In this document: positions 1-9,272 of the stretch, in pieces
How the letters are laid out: every line of letters begins with the position of its first letter
How positions within the stretch are numbered: the stretch's first letter is position 1
Assembly: GCF_017983445.1 (NCBI RefSeq)
Contig: NZ_JAGOBJ010000006.1
Coordinates: 1 to 64,000, forward strand
Direction of reading: 5' to 3'
From: Halomonas sp.
Lineage (GTDB): Bacteria > Pseudomonadota > Gammaproteobacteria > Pseudomonadales > Halomonadaceae
Length of the DNA: 64,000 nt
The notes under the pieces: model-generated
What the model saw: the letters and a program-made list of their open reading frames with translations, nothing else
The model's database searches: none
What the model was told of the DNA's origin: nothing
Position numbers and translations under genes: made by a program

Positions 1-127
1 CTGGAGATGGCGCCTTCGTTCTTACTACCCGATAGACGAGAAAGGTCGTACCCGCGTGTTGTTCGGGCACGCCCACAAAAATATACGGTCAGAAAAAAGC
101 CAGTCAGGCTTAACTGACTGGCATTAG
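1..127 (+). other. Unassigned left edge
   Basis: No gene can be assigned here with confidence. Reading the plus strand from base 2 gives 41 open codons to a TAG at 125-127. This could be the last part of a plus-strand gene entering from the left, but the reading runs straight through the strong minus-strand terminator hairpin at 93-122 and I recognise no family in it. The next real gene, sixA, comes from the other direction and ends at 180. Confidence 0.2.
93..122 (-). terminator. Rho-independent terminator of the gpsA-sixA operon
   Basis: On the minus strand a perfect 9-bp stem, GCCAGTCAG paired with CTGACTGGC around a 6-base loop, is followed directly by six T residues (bases 98 down to 93). 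It lies about 60 bases after the sixA stop codon, so it should end the gpsA-sixA transcript. The plus strand has no T run here. Confidence 0.85.
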
Positions 128-179
128 CCCTAGGGCCGCCCGTTTTAGTCAGTGTCACGCTCTGGTTGTCAGATAAACG

Positions 180-662
180 CTAAGCCAGTTGGCTGGGTGG
201 CGTATAGCGCTTTAGCTGCGCACAGCCCGCCGCCCAAACGTCCGCCTCTAATTCAGCAACGCCTGCAGTAGCGAAGCCCAATCCCTGCCCAAACCTACCG
301 TCTACCAGCAGCTCCGTCAGATTACCTACCAGCGGCATATGGCTGACCAGCATAATGGGTGCGCCTTCTGGTTGGTTTAACAGCCAGTCACTGACCCCAG
401 CCGGGTCGTCCTCGGGCGTGATAAAGTCAAGCGTATTGAGCGGGCAGCCTAGTGCATCCTCAATGATGCCTGCCGTCTGCTGCGCCCGGACATAAGGACT
501 TGCGTAGAGAGTAAGCAAAGCAAACTCCCCTTTTGCCCTACGCGCTGCAAGCCAGCGCGCCATGCCTGCAGCTTCGCTTTCACCCTGCGGCGTCAATATC
601 CGCTGGTCATCAGGAAAGCCTGGAGCGGCCTCCCCGTGGCGCATAATCAATAAGCTACTCAT
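180..662 (-). CDS. sixA: Phosphohistidine phosphatase SixA
   Basis: A 160-residue protein of the histidine phosphatase (phosphoglycerate mutase-like) family. The N-terminus [15 protein letters not shown] carries the RHG catalytic motif at residues 8-10, where the His becomes phosphorylated. A second conserved His lies in [11 protein letters not shown]. SixA removes phosphate from phosphohistidine, classically on the HPt domain of ArcB and, in later work, on the nitrogen PTS protein NPr. The length fits the family. An upstream in-frame start would add 20 residues inside gpsA; the ATG at 662 is preferred because the family motif then begins almost at once. The gene overlaps the gpsA 3' end by 8 bases, so the two are co-transcribed and probably translationally coupled. 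A terminator follows at 93-122. Confidence 0.85.
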   Translation of the reverse strand: MSSLLIMRHGEAAPGFPDDQRILTPQGESEAAGMARWLAARRAKGEFALLTLYASPYVRAQQTAGIIEDALGCPLNTLDFITPEDDPAGVSDWLLNQPEGAPIMLVSHMPLVGNLTELLVDGRFGQGLGFATAGVAELEADVWAAGCAQLKRYTPPSQLA

Positions 663-1722
663 GCCAGCCTCGATTATCCAGATGTGCCTGCTGCACGGCT
701 TCACGGGGCAGAATGAACTCAACGTCGCTGCTCTGCTCGCCCATCATGAGCGTGCGCGCCATATCCTGTGCGGGAACACCGTCGAACAAGACGTGATAAA
801 GCCCTTCAGCAAGCGGCATGTAGACGCCCAGCTCTTTCGCCTTGGCGCAAACCAGCTTAACTGTATTGACCCCTTCAGCTACCTGGCCAAGCGCTGAGAT
901 AGCGTCTTCCAGGCTGCGCCCTTCACCCATGGCATAGCCCACCCGGTAATTGCGCGAAAGATTGGACGAACAGGTAACAATAAGATCGCCCACGCCCGCC
1001 AAACCCAAGAACGTCATCGGGTTGGCGCCTTCGGCCACGGCGAAGCGGCTCATTTCCGCCAGCGCCCGGGTCATCAGCATGCTGCGGGTGTTTTCCCCCA
1101 TGCCCAATGCTGCGGCCATGCCGGCGGCAATTGCGTAAATATTTTTAAGCGCCCCGCCAAGCTCGACGCCATGGCGATCATCACTGGCATACACGCGAAA
1201 ATAGCGACAGCCCAGCGCCTGCTGTACACGAGTACGGGTAAGCGCATCGGCGCTGGCAATAACCGTGGCGGTTAGCTGCTTATCGGCAATTTCAGACGCC
1301 AGATTAGGCCCGGCGATCACTCCGATATGGGTAAAACCGGTCTCATCGGTCAGCACCTGACTCATGAGCAAGAAACTGTCCTGCTCAATGCCTTTAGTGG
1401 TGCTTACGAGAATTTGCTGCGCCGTGAGCCACGGTTTTGCAGCCTGGACCACGCTGCGAAATGCTTTTGAGGGGATCGCAATCAGTACCAGTTCAGCGCC
1501 CTGTAACGCTGAGCGCAAATCGGTTGTGGCATGCACCGCAGGGTTAATCGCGTAGTGAGGCAAATAGCGGCCATTGCGATGCTCCTGGTTGATTTGCGCC
1601 ACGAGCGCTTCGTCGCGCATCCACTGACGCACATGGGCACCGTTATCCGCCGCAATGCTTGCCAAGGCAGTGCCAAAACTGCCCCCACCCAGCACCGTGA
1701 CCTTGATTTGCTGCTCAGCCAT
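655..1722 (-). CDS. gpsA: NAD(P)H-dependent glycerol-3-phosphate dehydrogenase
   Basis: A 355-residue cytoplasmic enzyme that reduces dihydroxyacetone phosphate to sn-glycerol 3-phosphate, the backbone for phospholipid synthesis. The N-terminal Rossmann dinucleotide-binding motif [12 protein letters not shown] is at about residues 10-21. The GpsA signatures [29 protein letters not shown] (with the catalytic Lys) and [13 protein letters not shown] follow in family order. Length is typical. An AGGA ribosome-binding site lies 8 bases before the ATG. It is the first gene of a two-gene operon with sixA. In many gammaproteobacteria gpsA sits next to secB or cysE; the sixA partner seen here is the sort of arrangement found in Pseudomonas relatives. 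Confidence 0.95.
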   Translation of the reverse strand: MAEQQIKVTVLGGGSFGTALASIAADNGAHVRQWMRDEALVAQINQEHRNGRYLPHYAINPAVHATTDLRSALQGAELVLIAIPSKAFRSVVQAAKPWLTAQQILVSTTKGIEQDSFLLMSQVLTDETGFTHIGVIAGPNLASEIADKQLTATVIASADALTRTRVQQALGCRYFRVYASDDRHGVELGGALKNIYAIAAGMAAALGMGENTRSMLMTRALAEMSRFAVAEGANPMTFLGLAGVGDLIVTCSSNLSRNYRVGYAMGEGRSLEDAISALGQVAEGVNTVKLVCAKAKELGVYMPLAEGLYHVLFDGVPAQDMARTLMMGEQSSDVEFILPREAVQQAHLDNRGWHE

Positions 1723-1795
1723 AAGGATGTCCTAAAAGTCTCGTGAAAGCGTGCTCTCTATTTTACCAAAACTAACGACCTATTTTCTCAACACA

Positions 1796-1827
1796 AACGG
1801 CCCGCCTGGAAATCCAAACGGGCCGTT
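1796..1827 (-). terminator. Hairpin after htpG
   Basis: Arms AACGGCCCG (1796-1804) and CGGGCCGTT (1819-1827) pair perfectly, and the loop can pair further (TGG with CCA). It lies 20 bases beyond the htpG stop codon. Downstream on the minus strand the tract is TTTGTGTT, a weak U-run, while the plus side has TATTTTT. I read it as the htpG terminator, possibly working in both directions. Confidence 0.6.
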
Positions 1828-1846
1828 ATTTTTCAAACGCGTCGTG

Positions 1847-3751
1847 TTAAGCGGTCAATACGCTGTTCAGGCGTTTAACATAAGCGGCGGGGTCATCCAG
1901 ATGACCGCCTTCGGCGATGATCGCCTGATCCAGCAAAATATGCGCCAGCTGCCCAAACAAATCACCTTCCGAGCTTTCAAGGCGGGCGACCAGCGGATGC
2001 TCCGGGTTAAGCTCCAAAATGGGCTTGACCTCAGGTAGCGGCTGCCCGGCGGCTTCCATAATGCGGCGCATCTGGTAGCCCATCTCATGTTCAGGCAATA
2101 CCACACAGGCCGGCGAGTCGGTTAACCGATGCGTCACTTTAACTTCCTGCACGCCATCGCTTAGCGCTTCTTTCACCCGCTTGACCAGATCTTCCTTGGC
2201 TTTGGCGGTCTCTTCCTGAGCTTTTTTCTCAGCTTCGTCTTCCACGTCACCAAGGTCCAGCTCACCTTTGGCCACATCTGCAAAGGACTTGCCGTCAAAC
2301 TCGGTCAGGTGACTCATCAGCCACTCATCGATACGGTCAGACAGCAGCAGTACTTCGATGCCTTTTTTGCGGAAGATTTCCAGATGCGGGCTGTTTTTCG
2401 CAGCATTGAAGCTATCCGCCACCACGTAGTAAATCTTCTTCTGGCCTTCTTTCATCCGCTCGACGTAGTCAGCGAGCGATTGCTCCTGTGCCGACGTATC
2501 GGTATGGGTGGATGCAAAGCGCAGCAGACCGGCGATTTTCTCGCGATTGGCAGCGTCCTCACCAGGGCCTTCTTTCAACACGCTACCGAACGTGTTCCAG
2601 AACGTCTGGTACTGCTCGCTATCCTTGGACAGCTTTTTGAGCATATCCAGCGCGCGCTTGGTAAGTGCACCTTTGATCTTATCGACCTTGGGGTCCTGCT
2701 GGAGAAGCTCGCGGGATACGTTGAGCGACAGGTCGCGCGTATCCAGCACGCCTTTGATAAAGCGCAGGTAAAGCGGCAGGAACTGCTCAGCGTCGTCCAT
2801 GATGAACACGCGCTGCACATAAAGCTTAACGCCACGGGCGCCGTCACGCTCGTACATATCAAACGGCGCACGACCCGGCACGTATAGCAGGCTCGTATAC
2901 TCAAGCTTGCCTTCTACCTTGTTATGGCTCCAGGTAAGCGGGTCGCTGAAATCGTGGGCAACATGCTTATAAAATGCCTGGTACTCGTCATCAGAAACCT
3001 CGCTCTTGGGACGCGCCCAGAGTGCGGTGGCTTCGTTCACGGTTTCCCAGGTAGTCACTTCGCTGCCTTCGATGTCGTTGCCTTCATCGTCTTTGGCAGT
3101 TTCGGTCTTGGGCATGCGCACGGGTACTTCAATATGATCAGAGTACTTGCGCACCAGGCTTTGCAGACGATAGTCGTCGGCAAACTCTTTGGCATCTTCT
3201 TTCAGATAAAGCGTAATTTCAGTGCCGTGCACTTCACGCTCGATATCGGCAACGGTGAACTCGCCCTCACCCTTGGAGCGCCATTCAACGCCTTCAGATG
3301 CGCCGTCACCAGCTTTACGAGTACGCACGGCGACTTCGTCGGCAACAATGAACCCTGAGTAAAAGCCCACTCCGAACTGACCGATCAGCTTGGCATCTTT
3401 TTGCTGCTCGCCAGACATCTGCTTGAGAAACTCTGCCGTGCCGGAGCGCGCAATCGTACCCAGATTAGCAATGACGTCTTCACGGTTCATACCAATGCCG
3501 TTATCACGCAACGTCACGGTATTGGCTTCGCGGTCATGCTCGATTTCGATGCGCAGCTCGCTATCACCTTCGTACAGCGCATCGTTATCCAACGCGGCGT
3601 AGCGTAATTTATCGCAGGCATCCGCGGCGTTAGAGATAAGTTCGCGTAAGAAAATCTCCCGGTTTGAATACAGGGAGTGAATCATCAGGTTGAGAAGTTG
3701 CTTAACTTCCGTCTGGAAGCCTAACGTCTCTTCGTGAGTCGCCGTTGTCAT
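1847..3751 (-). CDS. htpG: Molecular chaperone HtpG (Hsp90 family)
   Basis: A 634-residue bacterial Hsp90. It begins [20 protein letters not shown] and runs into the GHKL ATPase domain with [17 protein letters not shown] (the Asn that binds Mg-ATP), the lid motif [11 protein letters not shown] and [14 protein letters not shown]. The middle domain has the catalytic arginine region [12 protein letters not shown], and a C-terminal dimerisation domain follows. Length is normal. The ATG at 3751 is chosen over two start codons six codons upstream because it has GAGGG about 9 bases before it and matches the family N-terminus. It is probably monocistronic: a sigma-32 type promoter lies about 80-105 bases upstream and a hairpin lies downstream. 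It helps refold or remodel client proteins under heat and other stress, together with DnaK. Confidence 0.96.
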   Translation of the reverse strand: MTTATHEETLGFQTEVKQLLNLMIHSLYSNREIFLRELISNAADACDKLRYAALDNDALYEGDSELRIEIEHDREANTVTLRDNGIGMNREDVIANLGTIARSGTAEFLKQMSGEQQKDAKLIGQFGVGFYSGFIVADEVAVRTRKAGDGASEGVEWRSKGEGEFTVADIEREVHGTEITLYLKEDAKEFADDYRLQSLVRKYSDHIEVPVRMPKTETAKDDEGNDIEGSEVTTWETVNEATALWARPKSEVSDDEYQAFYKHVAHDFSDPLTWSHNKVEGKLEYTSLLYVPGRAPFDMYERDGARGVKLYVQRVFIMDDAEQFLPLYLRFIKGVLDTRDLSLNVSRELLQQDPKVDKIKGALTKRALDMLKKLSKDSEQYQTFWNTFGSVLKEGPGEDAANREKIAGLLRFASTHTDTSAQEQSLADYVERMKEGQKKIYYVVADSFNAAKNSPHLEIFRKKGIEVLLLSDRIDEWLMSHLTEFDGKSFADVAKGELDLGDVEDEAEKKAQEETAKAKEDLVKRVKEALSDGVQEVKVTHRLTDSPACVVLPEHEMGYQMRRIMEAAGQPLPEVKPILELNPEHPLVARLESSEGDLFGQLAHILLDQAIIAEGGHLDDPAAYVKRLNSVLTA

Positions 3752-3829
3752 GCGCTTAGCCCTCATCAATCACGTTTGTTTAGTGCTCCTGCCTACCGTG
3801 AGACAGGAACGAAAAAATCTGTGAAGTGA

Positions 3830-3857
3830 ATATGGGGATAAGCAGAGCAATTTCAAG
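3830..3857 (-). promoter_or_regulatory. Sigma-32 (RpoH) heat-shock promoter of htpG
   Basis: On the minus strand CTTGAAA (3857 down to 3851) is followed by 13 bases and then CCCCATAT (3837 down to 3830). This is an almost perfect match to the sigma-32 consensus CTTGAAA-N13/14-CCCCATNT, and it points at htpG, a classic RpoH regulon gene. The -35 element overlaps the stop codon of the DUF1232 gene at 3853-3855. Confidence 0.85.
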
Positions 3858-4200
3858 AAGGTGAGTGCTGAGAAGTCGCAATATCGATATCACCGTCTTT
3901 CCAAGCACGGTAATCTGCCAGGCGTTGGTCGATACGATTGAGCAGCCAGCCGACAATCAAGACATCATCAACCAGGCCTATGAATACGAGAAAATCTGGG
4001 ATTAAATCGAACGGCATTGCAAGATAGGCAAGCGCGAGCGCCATCATGCCAAATGCAGACCAGGGGATGGGACGAAAGCGGCCACTGGCTACATCACGCG
4101 TCATGGGAATAAACAGCTTCAAGGCGCGTCCAATACGCTTTACCGCCCAAACTCGGGACTTAAGTCGACGAAATAACCACCAAGTGGATAATCGAGCCAT
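3853..4200 (-). CDS. DUF1232 (YkvA-like) membrane protein
   Basis: A 115-residue protein with the DUF1232 signature: a hydrophobic segment leading into AMPFDLIPDFLVFIGLVDD and the short helix that follows. The N-terminus is basic and rich in Arg and Trp. One or two membrane segments lie at about residues 50-90. The family is common in bacteria but its biochemical role is not established. The ATG at 4200 has a GGAGG ribosome-binding site 11 bases upstream; the alternative start six codons upstream is a TTG that overlaps that site. It lies upstream of htpG on the same strand, and its stop codon overlaps the htpG promoter. It is divergent from slt. Confidence 0.75.
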   Translation of the reverse strand: MARLSTWWLFRRLKSRVWAVKRIGRALKLFIPMTRDVASGRFRPIPWSAFGMMALALAYLAMPFDLIPDFLVFIGLVDDVLIVGWLLNRIDQRLADYRAWKDGDIDIATSQHSPS

Positions 4201-4300
4201 CGTAATTGAATCCTCCAAGTGTCACGATTGTCTGAACAATTTTTATCCATTTAGTTCACTATAGCGGCTGTTAACCCGTAAGCGATCAAGAGAGAGTGTC

Positions 4301-6250
4301 ATGCAGGCATCGTCCTTCAAATCCCCTTTTCGCACCCTTTGCGCGGCTCTACTGGTGGGCATACCCACGGCCTCCTGGGCCGCCTCCGACAGCGCGATGC
4401 GCGATGCGCTGGAAGCGGCTCGACAAGAGCAATGGAGCCGCGTCGATGAGCGCGCCATTGAAGGCCATATACTGAGTGGCTATGTTGAGTATCACCGGCT
4501 GCGCAACCGGTTACCCAACGTCTCGCCCGCTCAGGTACAAGGCTTTATCGACCAACATAGCGACTCGCCGCTTTCTGAGTGGCTGCGCGGTCAGGCCATT
4601 GCGAAGTACGGAAACTCCGGGCGCTATAGTGATCTGCTGAGCGTTGCCGATGGCGAGCCCGCGGGCACGGCCCGCCAATGTTACTACTACACGGCCCTGC
4701 TGGACTCTCAGCCGCAACAGTCGGCCACCGCCGGGCTTGCACTTTGGCTTGAAGGCAAATCGCAACCCGATGCGTGCGACCCGCTGTTTAATCGCCTGCG
4801 TGCCAATGGCACTATTGATTCAACGGCTATCTGGGAACGTAAAATGCTTGCCTGGCAGGCCGGTGAAGGCCGCTTGTCAGCCTATTTAAACGGGCAGCTT
4901 AGTAGCCAATGGCAAACTGCTATCGAAACCGCCGATAACGTTGATGCCAATATTCGAGCAGTTACGTCGTCGCCTGCTTGCCTGGGACCTGAATGTGCAG
5001 CCACAGCGAGTTTTTACAAGGCCGCCATGCAGCGCTTTACCCGGGAAGATACCCCGGCTGCGCTCAGCGCCTGGCAAACCATGGCTCAGGGCTTGAACCT
5101 GCTGCCCAGCGACCAGCAGGCCATTGAAGAAGAGCTTGCGTTTTATGCCTTGGTACGCGAAGTGCCCGGCACCTTAGGCTGGGTGGATAGCGTACTCCCC
5201 TCTCTGGAAAGCGAGCGTGTTCTGGAACTGCGTGTGCGCCGTGCCCTGGCCGAACGCCAGTGGCAGGACGTAATGCACTGGATCGCTGAAATGCCAGCCA
5301 GCCAGCAGGAAAATAGCCGCTGGCAGTATTGGCTGGCGCGTGCCAATGAGCAGTTAGGCAATCAGGACGCAGCGATGGCACGCTACCGCCAAGCCGCCAC
5401 CGATCGAAGCTTTTTTGGCTTTGCAGCAGCCGAAAAACTCGGTCAGCCTTATCAGCTGAACCTTGAACGCAACCATTTTGACGAAGCCTCCCGTGAGCGC
5501 ACCGCACAACTTCCCGTGGTACAGCGTACCGAAGCTTTGCTGCGTATTGGTGAAGATGGTCTTGCTAATAGCGAATGGCTGTATGCAGTGCAAAACGGCT
5601 CTTTTCAGCAGTCGCGCGCCTTGGCAGACTATGCCGCGCACCAACAGTGGCATGCGCGTCTGGTACAAACCACCATCGCAGGCGGCATGTGGGATGCCCT
5701 CGACTGGCGCTTCCCGGAGGCTTATCGGGATAGCTTTTTACACTGGGGCCAGCAAACCGGCGTTGACCCTTACCTGCTGATGGCAATTACCCGTCGGGAA
5801 AGCGCTTACAATCCTGAGGCCTTATCTCCCGCTGGCGCACGCGGCCTAATGCAGCTGATGCCTGGCACCGCAAGCCTGGTAAGCCGTCAACTGGGCATCA
5901 ATGACCCAGGCCCGTATGGCATTCTGGACCCAGAGCTCAATATTCGCTTAGGCAGTACCTACCTACGCGATAAGCTGAACCGCTACCAGGGCAACCGTCT
6001 GGCCGCTGCCGCGGCTTATAACGCGGGCCCTGGGCGCGTGGATCAGTGGTTGGGCAACGGCATGGAGTCGTTTGACTTGTTTGTCGAAAGCATTCCCTTC
6101 CGGGAAACGCGTGACTACGTGCAGGCGGTGCTCAGCTACCGGGTGATATTTGAAAGTCTGGCCAATGGCGGCAATAGCGAAGGCATTTCACTGCTCAATG
6201 AAAATGAACAGCAGGTACGTTATGACCGTGCACTGCTAGCCCGCCGCTAG
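4301..6250 (+). CDS. slt: Soluble lytic murein transglycosylase (Slt70 type)
   Basis: A 649-residue periplasmic enzyme that cleaves peptidoglycan glycan strands, forming 1,6-anhydromuramic acid ends. A signal peptide covers about residues 1-28 (basic start, hydrophobic core, cleavage near SWAAS). A long alpha-superhelical U-domain follows. The C-terminal goose-lysozyme-like SLT domain starts near residue 485; its catalytic Glu is E500 in ITRRESAYNPEA, followed by GARGLMQLMPGTA, YGILDPELNIRLGS and AAAYNAGPGRVDQW. Length and order match E. coli Slt70. An AGAGAG ribosome-binding site precedes the ATG. The gene is divergent from DUF1232 and convergent with the LysE-family gene. Confidence 0.93.
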   Translation: MQASSFKSPFRTLCAALLVGIPTASWAASDSAMRDALEAARQEQWSRVDERAIEGHILSGYVEYHRLRNRLPNVSPAQVQGFIDQHSDSPLSEWLRGQAIAKYGNSGRYSDLLSVADGEPAGTARQCYYYTALLDSQPQQSATAGLALWLEGKSQPDACDPLFNRLRANGTIDSTAIWERKMLAWQAGEGRLSAYLNGQLSSQWQTAIETADNVDANIRAVTSSPACLGPECAATASFYKAAMQRFTREDTPAALSAWQTMAQGLNLLPSDQQAIEEELAFYALVREVPGTLGWVDSVLPSLESERVLELRVRRALAERQWQDVMHWIAEMPASQQENSRWQYWLARANEQLGNQDAAMARYRQAATDRSFFGFAAAEKLGQPYQLNLERNHFDEASRERTAQLPVVQRTEALLRIGEDGLANSEWLYAVQNGSFQQSRALADYAAHQQWHARLVQTTIAGGMWDALDWRFPEAYRDSFLHWGQQTGVDPYLLMAITRRESAYNPEALSPAGARGLMQLMPGTASLVSRQLGINDPGPYGILDPELNIRLGSTYLRDKLNRYQGNRLAAAAAYNAGPGRVDQWLGNGMESFDLFVESIPFRETRDYVQAVLSYRVIFESLANGGNSEGISLLNENEQQVRYDRALLARR

Positions 6251-6309
6251 CACATGGATTCAAAGCACAAGGATTGAAAGCACAAGAATTGAAAGTGCAT
6301 AGTTTGAAG
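6250..6309 (+). repeat. Four tandem imperfect 15-bp repeats after slt
   Basis: Four consecutive 15-base units start at the last base of the slt stop codon: GCACATGGATTCAAA, GCACAAGGATTGAAA, GCACAAGAATTGAAA and GTGCATAGTTTGAAG. Units 2 and 3 differ by one base and the outer units are more diverged. They fill the gap between slt and the convergent LysE-family gene. No function is evident. Confidence 0.85.
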
Positions 6310-6330
6310 CGCCCGGCTAGACCGGGCGCT
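6308..6330 (-). terminator. GC-rich hairpin between convergent slt and lysE-family gene
   Basis: AGCGCCCGG (6308-6316) pairs perfectly with CCGGGCGCT (6322-6330) around a 5-base loop that contains part of the LysE-family stop codon (6317-6319). Neither side has a good T run, so it may slow polymerase or stabilise 3' ends rather than act as a textbook terminator. Confidence 0.45.
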
Positions 6331-6973
6331 GCTCCAACGCCAGACGAACTCCAAAGGCAATCAATACGGCTCCCGTAGCGGCATTTAGCGTTTGTGCAAA
6401 GCGCACGCTGGCAAGCCATCGGCTGGCACCTCCCACCATGAACACCACTCCAATTTGCCAGATATTGGCAATCACAAAGTGAACGCCCGCCAACCACAAT
6501 GATTTGATCAATGCCGGGTCGCCTGGAGCGATAAACTGCGGCAAAAAAGCCATATAAAAAATAATCGTTTTGGGATTCAGCACGTTGGAGAGCACACCCT
6601 CTTTAATCGGCTGCCAAAGTGAAACGGGAGCTGCAGCACCCATCGCCCCCTTGACCGGTAGAGATTGGCCGCGTCGAGCGGCCAAGAGGCTTGTGATACC
6701 CAGCCATACCAGATAGCCCGCACCTATCAGCTTCAGCACATGAAACGCCCAGGCCGACTGCAGCAGAATGAGCGAAATGCCCAGCGCCGAAATTGTCGCG
6801 TGAACAAATAACCCACAGCAGATCGCGATACTCGTAGCTATACCGTCACGAATGCCTCCGCGCGCGGTATTACGAATGACCAGTAAGGTATCCACTCCGG
6901 GGGTAATAGATAGCAACGTAATGGCGATCAAAAAGGGCACGAACTGCGAATCCAACAGGCTTACTGGCGACAT
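6317..6973 (-). CDS. LysE/RhtB family amino-acid exporter
   Basis: A 218-residue inner-membrane protein of the LysE/RhtB superfamily. Its N-terminal segment has the family motif ITPGVDTLLVIRNTARGG, with TPGPD-like TPGVD, and about six hydrophobic segments follow. NPKTIIFYMAFLPQFI is the family's conserved central NPK motif. Members export amino acids such as homoserine, threonine, leucine or lysine; the substrate cannot be read from the sequence. The gene stands alone, convergent with slt, and its last codons lie in a GC-rich hairpin. Confidence 0.85.
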   Translation of the reverse strand: MSPVSLLDSQFVPFLIAITLLSITPGVDTLLVIRNTARGGIRDGIATSIAICCGLFVHATISALGISLILLQSAWAFHVLKLIGAGYLVWLGITSLLAARRGQSLPVKGAMGAAAPVSLWQPIKEGVLSNVLNPKTIIFYMAFLPQFIAPGDPALIKSLWLAGVHFVIANIWQIGVVFMVGGASRWLASVRFAQTLNAATGAVLIAFGVRLALEQRPV

Positions 6974-7106
6974 ACAAGCGCACTCGGTGAGGAATGGAAA
7001 AACGTTACATCGTCACTGGACGACCCGTTTTTTTGCATCTACATTGATTTTTGCGGGCTGACCGCATGTCTGCCCGCCTCATTATAAGCACGTTAAGGAA
7101 ACGACA

Positions 7107-7310
7107 ATGGCAACTGGCACAGTCAAGTGGTTCAACGATACAAAAGGTTATGGTTTCATCTCTCCCGATGATGGAAGCGACGACCTTTTTGCCCACTTTT
7201 CAGAAATTCAGGCTGAAGGCTTCAAGACCCTACAGGATGGTCAGAAAGTCAGCTTTGAGGTGACTCAGGGTAAAAAAGGCCTTCAGGCGTCTAACATTCG
7301 TCTTGCCTAA
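7107..7310 (+). CDS. Cold shock-like protein (CspA family)
   Basis: A 67-residue single cold-shock domain protein that binds single-stranded RNA and DNA. It has the N-terminal signature [17 protein letters not shown], with RNP1 as KGYGFI at about residues 14-19, and RNP2 as LFAHFS, where most paralogues have VFVHFS. Length is typical. AAGGAA lies 7 bases before the ATG. The 5' leader back to the divergent LysE-family gene is about 130 bases, long enough for the structured leaders usual in csp genes, but I could not identify a cold box. A strong terminator follows. Confidence 0.93.
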   Translation: MATGTVKWFNDTKGYGFISPDDGSDDLFAHFSEIQAEGFKTLQDGQKVSFEVTQGKKGLQASNIRLA

Positions 7311-7327
7311 AAGCAGCCGAATGTAGC

Positions 7328-7353
7328 AAGGCCCGCCTAGGCGGGCCTTTTTG
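7328..7353 (+). terminator. Rho-independent terminator of the cold shock gene
   Basis: A perfect 10-bp stem, AAGGCCCGCC paired with GGCGGGCCTT around a 2-base TA, runs into TTTTT. It lies 18 bases after the stop codon. The symmetric A and T ends mean it could also serve the minus-strand lipoprotein gene, which ends at 7372. Confidence 0.9.
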
Positions 7354-7371
7354 TACGTGCTTACCTACTGA

Positions 7372-8223
<852 letters not shown>

Positions 8224-8274
8224 TAAATCCCTCTCCTTGAACAACTTTTAAAGGGTGGCGAGATCAGTGCCGAA

Positions 8275-9252
8275 TCAGTGTCGATCGTTTGCCGATAACA
8301 ATGGGCAGTCCTCAGGCAGTAATACGCGAAGTGCCAATGGGACTACCTCCGCGCAAAAACGATCGTAGTGGCACGCCTCGCCATCCAGTGTTAACGGCCA
8401 GGCAGGGTCTTCACGCCGCGTCGTGACGGTAAGCTGGCTCGCTGTAAAATAGCGCACGTACTCGCCTTCAGGCGGAAAGTTCTGCAGTTCGTTAATCAAC
8501 GTAGGTAGCTCTGCTACAGAGTTGAAGTCTTTCACCAGCAGTACGTCCAAACGGCCATCGTCAAGCTTGGCACGCGGTGCAAGCACCTGCCCGCCGCCTG
8601 ATTGCCGCCCGTTGCCCAAAGCCAACAAGAGAAGTGAAGCATCCTGCTCTTTGTCGCCCCAGTGCAAGGTGCCCCGGTAGCTGCGGTGCCGCCAGGCTTT
8701 AAGCGCGCCCATTAAAGAGTAGGCGCCCCCGCCCAGCATACGCTTGAGCGTTTTCGGCGTTGTCGACGTTATCTCCGCGCCAAACCCGCCGGTCGTCATA
8801 TTGACGTAATACTGGGTGACGCTTTTATCATTCGCTTCAGCCGTTACCCGGACGATATCGATCGGATAAGACGCCAAGGTTCTGGCCGCCGCCAAGGCAG
8901 GGCCAGGCTCTAAAGGAAGCCCCGTGGACGTTGCAAAGTCGTTGGCACTGCCTAACGGAACGATTCCCAGCGCAGGACGCTTGTCATGGGGAACGCGCAT
9001 CAACCCGTTCACTACTTCGTTGACAGTGCCATCGCCACCACAGGCAATGACATGGGTGATGCCCATATCGGTGGCCTGCTCGGCAAACAGGGCTGCATCG
9101 CCGCCCTCCCAGGTCGAGCGAACGGTAATAGGCATCCCTGCCTCCCGCTGCTCTTCAACGGCTTCACGCAATGCCGTATTCCCGGATGACTTACCATTTA
9201 CAATAAGTAAAAAACGCTGCTGTAAGTCTTTCACCAATGTATTCCCTTTCAT
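8275..9252 (-). CDS. yegS: YegS-like lipid kinase (diacylglycerol kinase catalytic domain)
   Basis: A 325-residue protein of the DAGK_cat family. It has the nucleotide-binding motif IACGGDGTVNEVVNGL at about residues 70-85, then LGIVPLGSANDFATSTGLP and the C-terminal beta-sandwich with LDDGRLDVLLV. E. coli YegS phosphorylates phosphatidylglycerol in vitro; the natural substrate here is not known. Translation may start at the ATG at 9252 or at a GTG six codons later (9234), which has a better-placed AAAGGGA before it. pepN ends 20 bases upstream on the same strand, and the acidic lipoprotein follows 51 bases downstream. Confidence 0.88.
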   Translation of the reverse strand: MKGNTLVKDLQQRFLLIVNGKSSGNTALREAVEEQREAGMPITVRSTWEGGDAALFAEQATDMGITHVIACGGDGTVNEVVNGLMRVPHDKRPALGIVPLGSANDFATSTGLPLEPGPALAAARTLASYPIDIVRVTAEANDKSVTQYYVNMTTGGFGAEITSTTPKTLKRMLGGGAYSLMGALKAWRHRSYRGTLHWGDKEQDASLLLLALGNGRQSGGGQVLAPRAKLDDGRLDVLLVKDFNSVAELPTLINELQNFPPEGEYVRYFTASQLTVTTRREDPAWPLTLDGEACHYDRFCAEVVPLALRVLLPEDCPLLSANDRH

Positions 9253-9272
9253 GGTTGAGTCGCTGGTAAGGT

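Noticed and set aside
2309..2887. Plus-strand frames of 100-190 codons inside htpG, pepN, purA and similar genes
   Set aside because: They are antisense to well-supported genes, lack ribosome-binding sites and show no recognisable domain. They arise from the codon bias of this moderately GC-rich genome.
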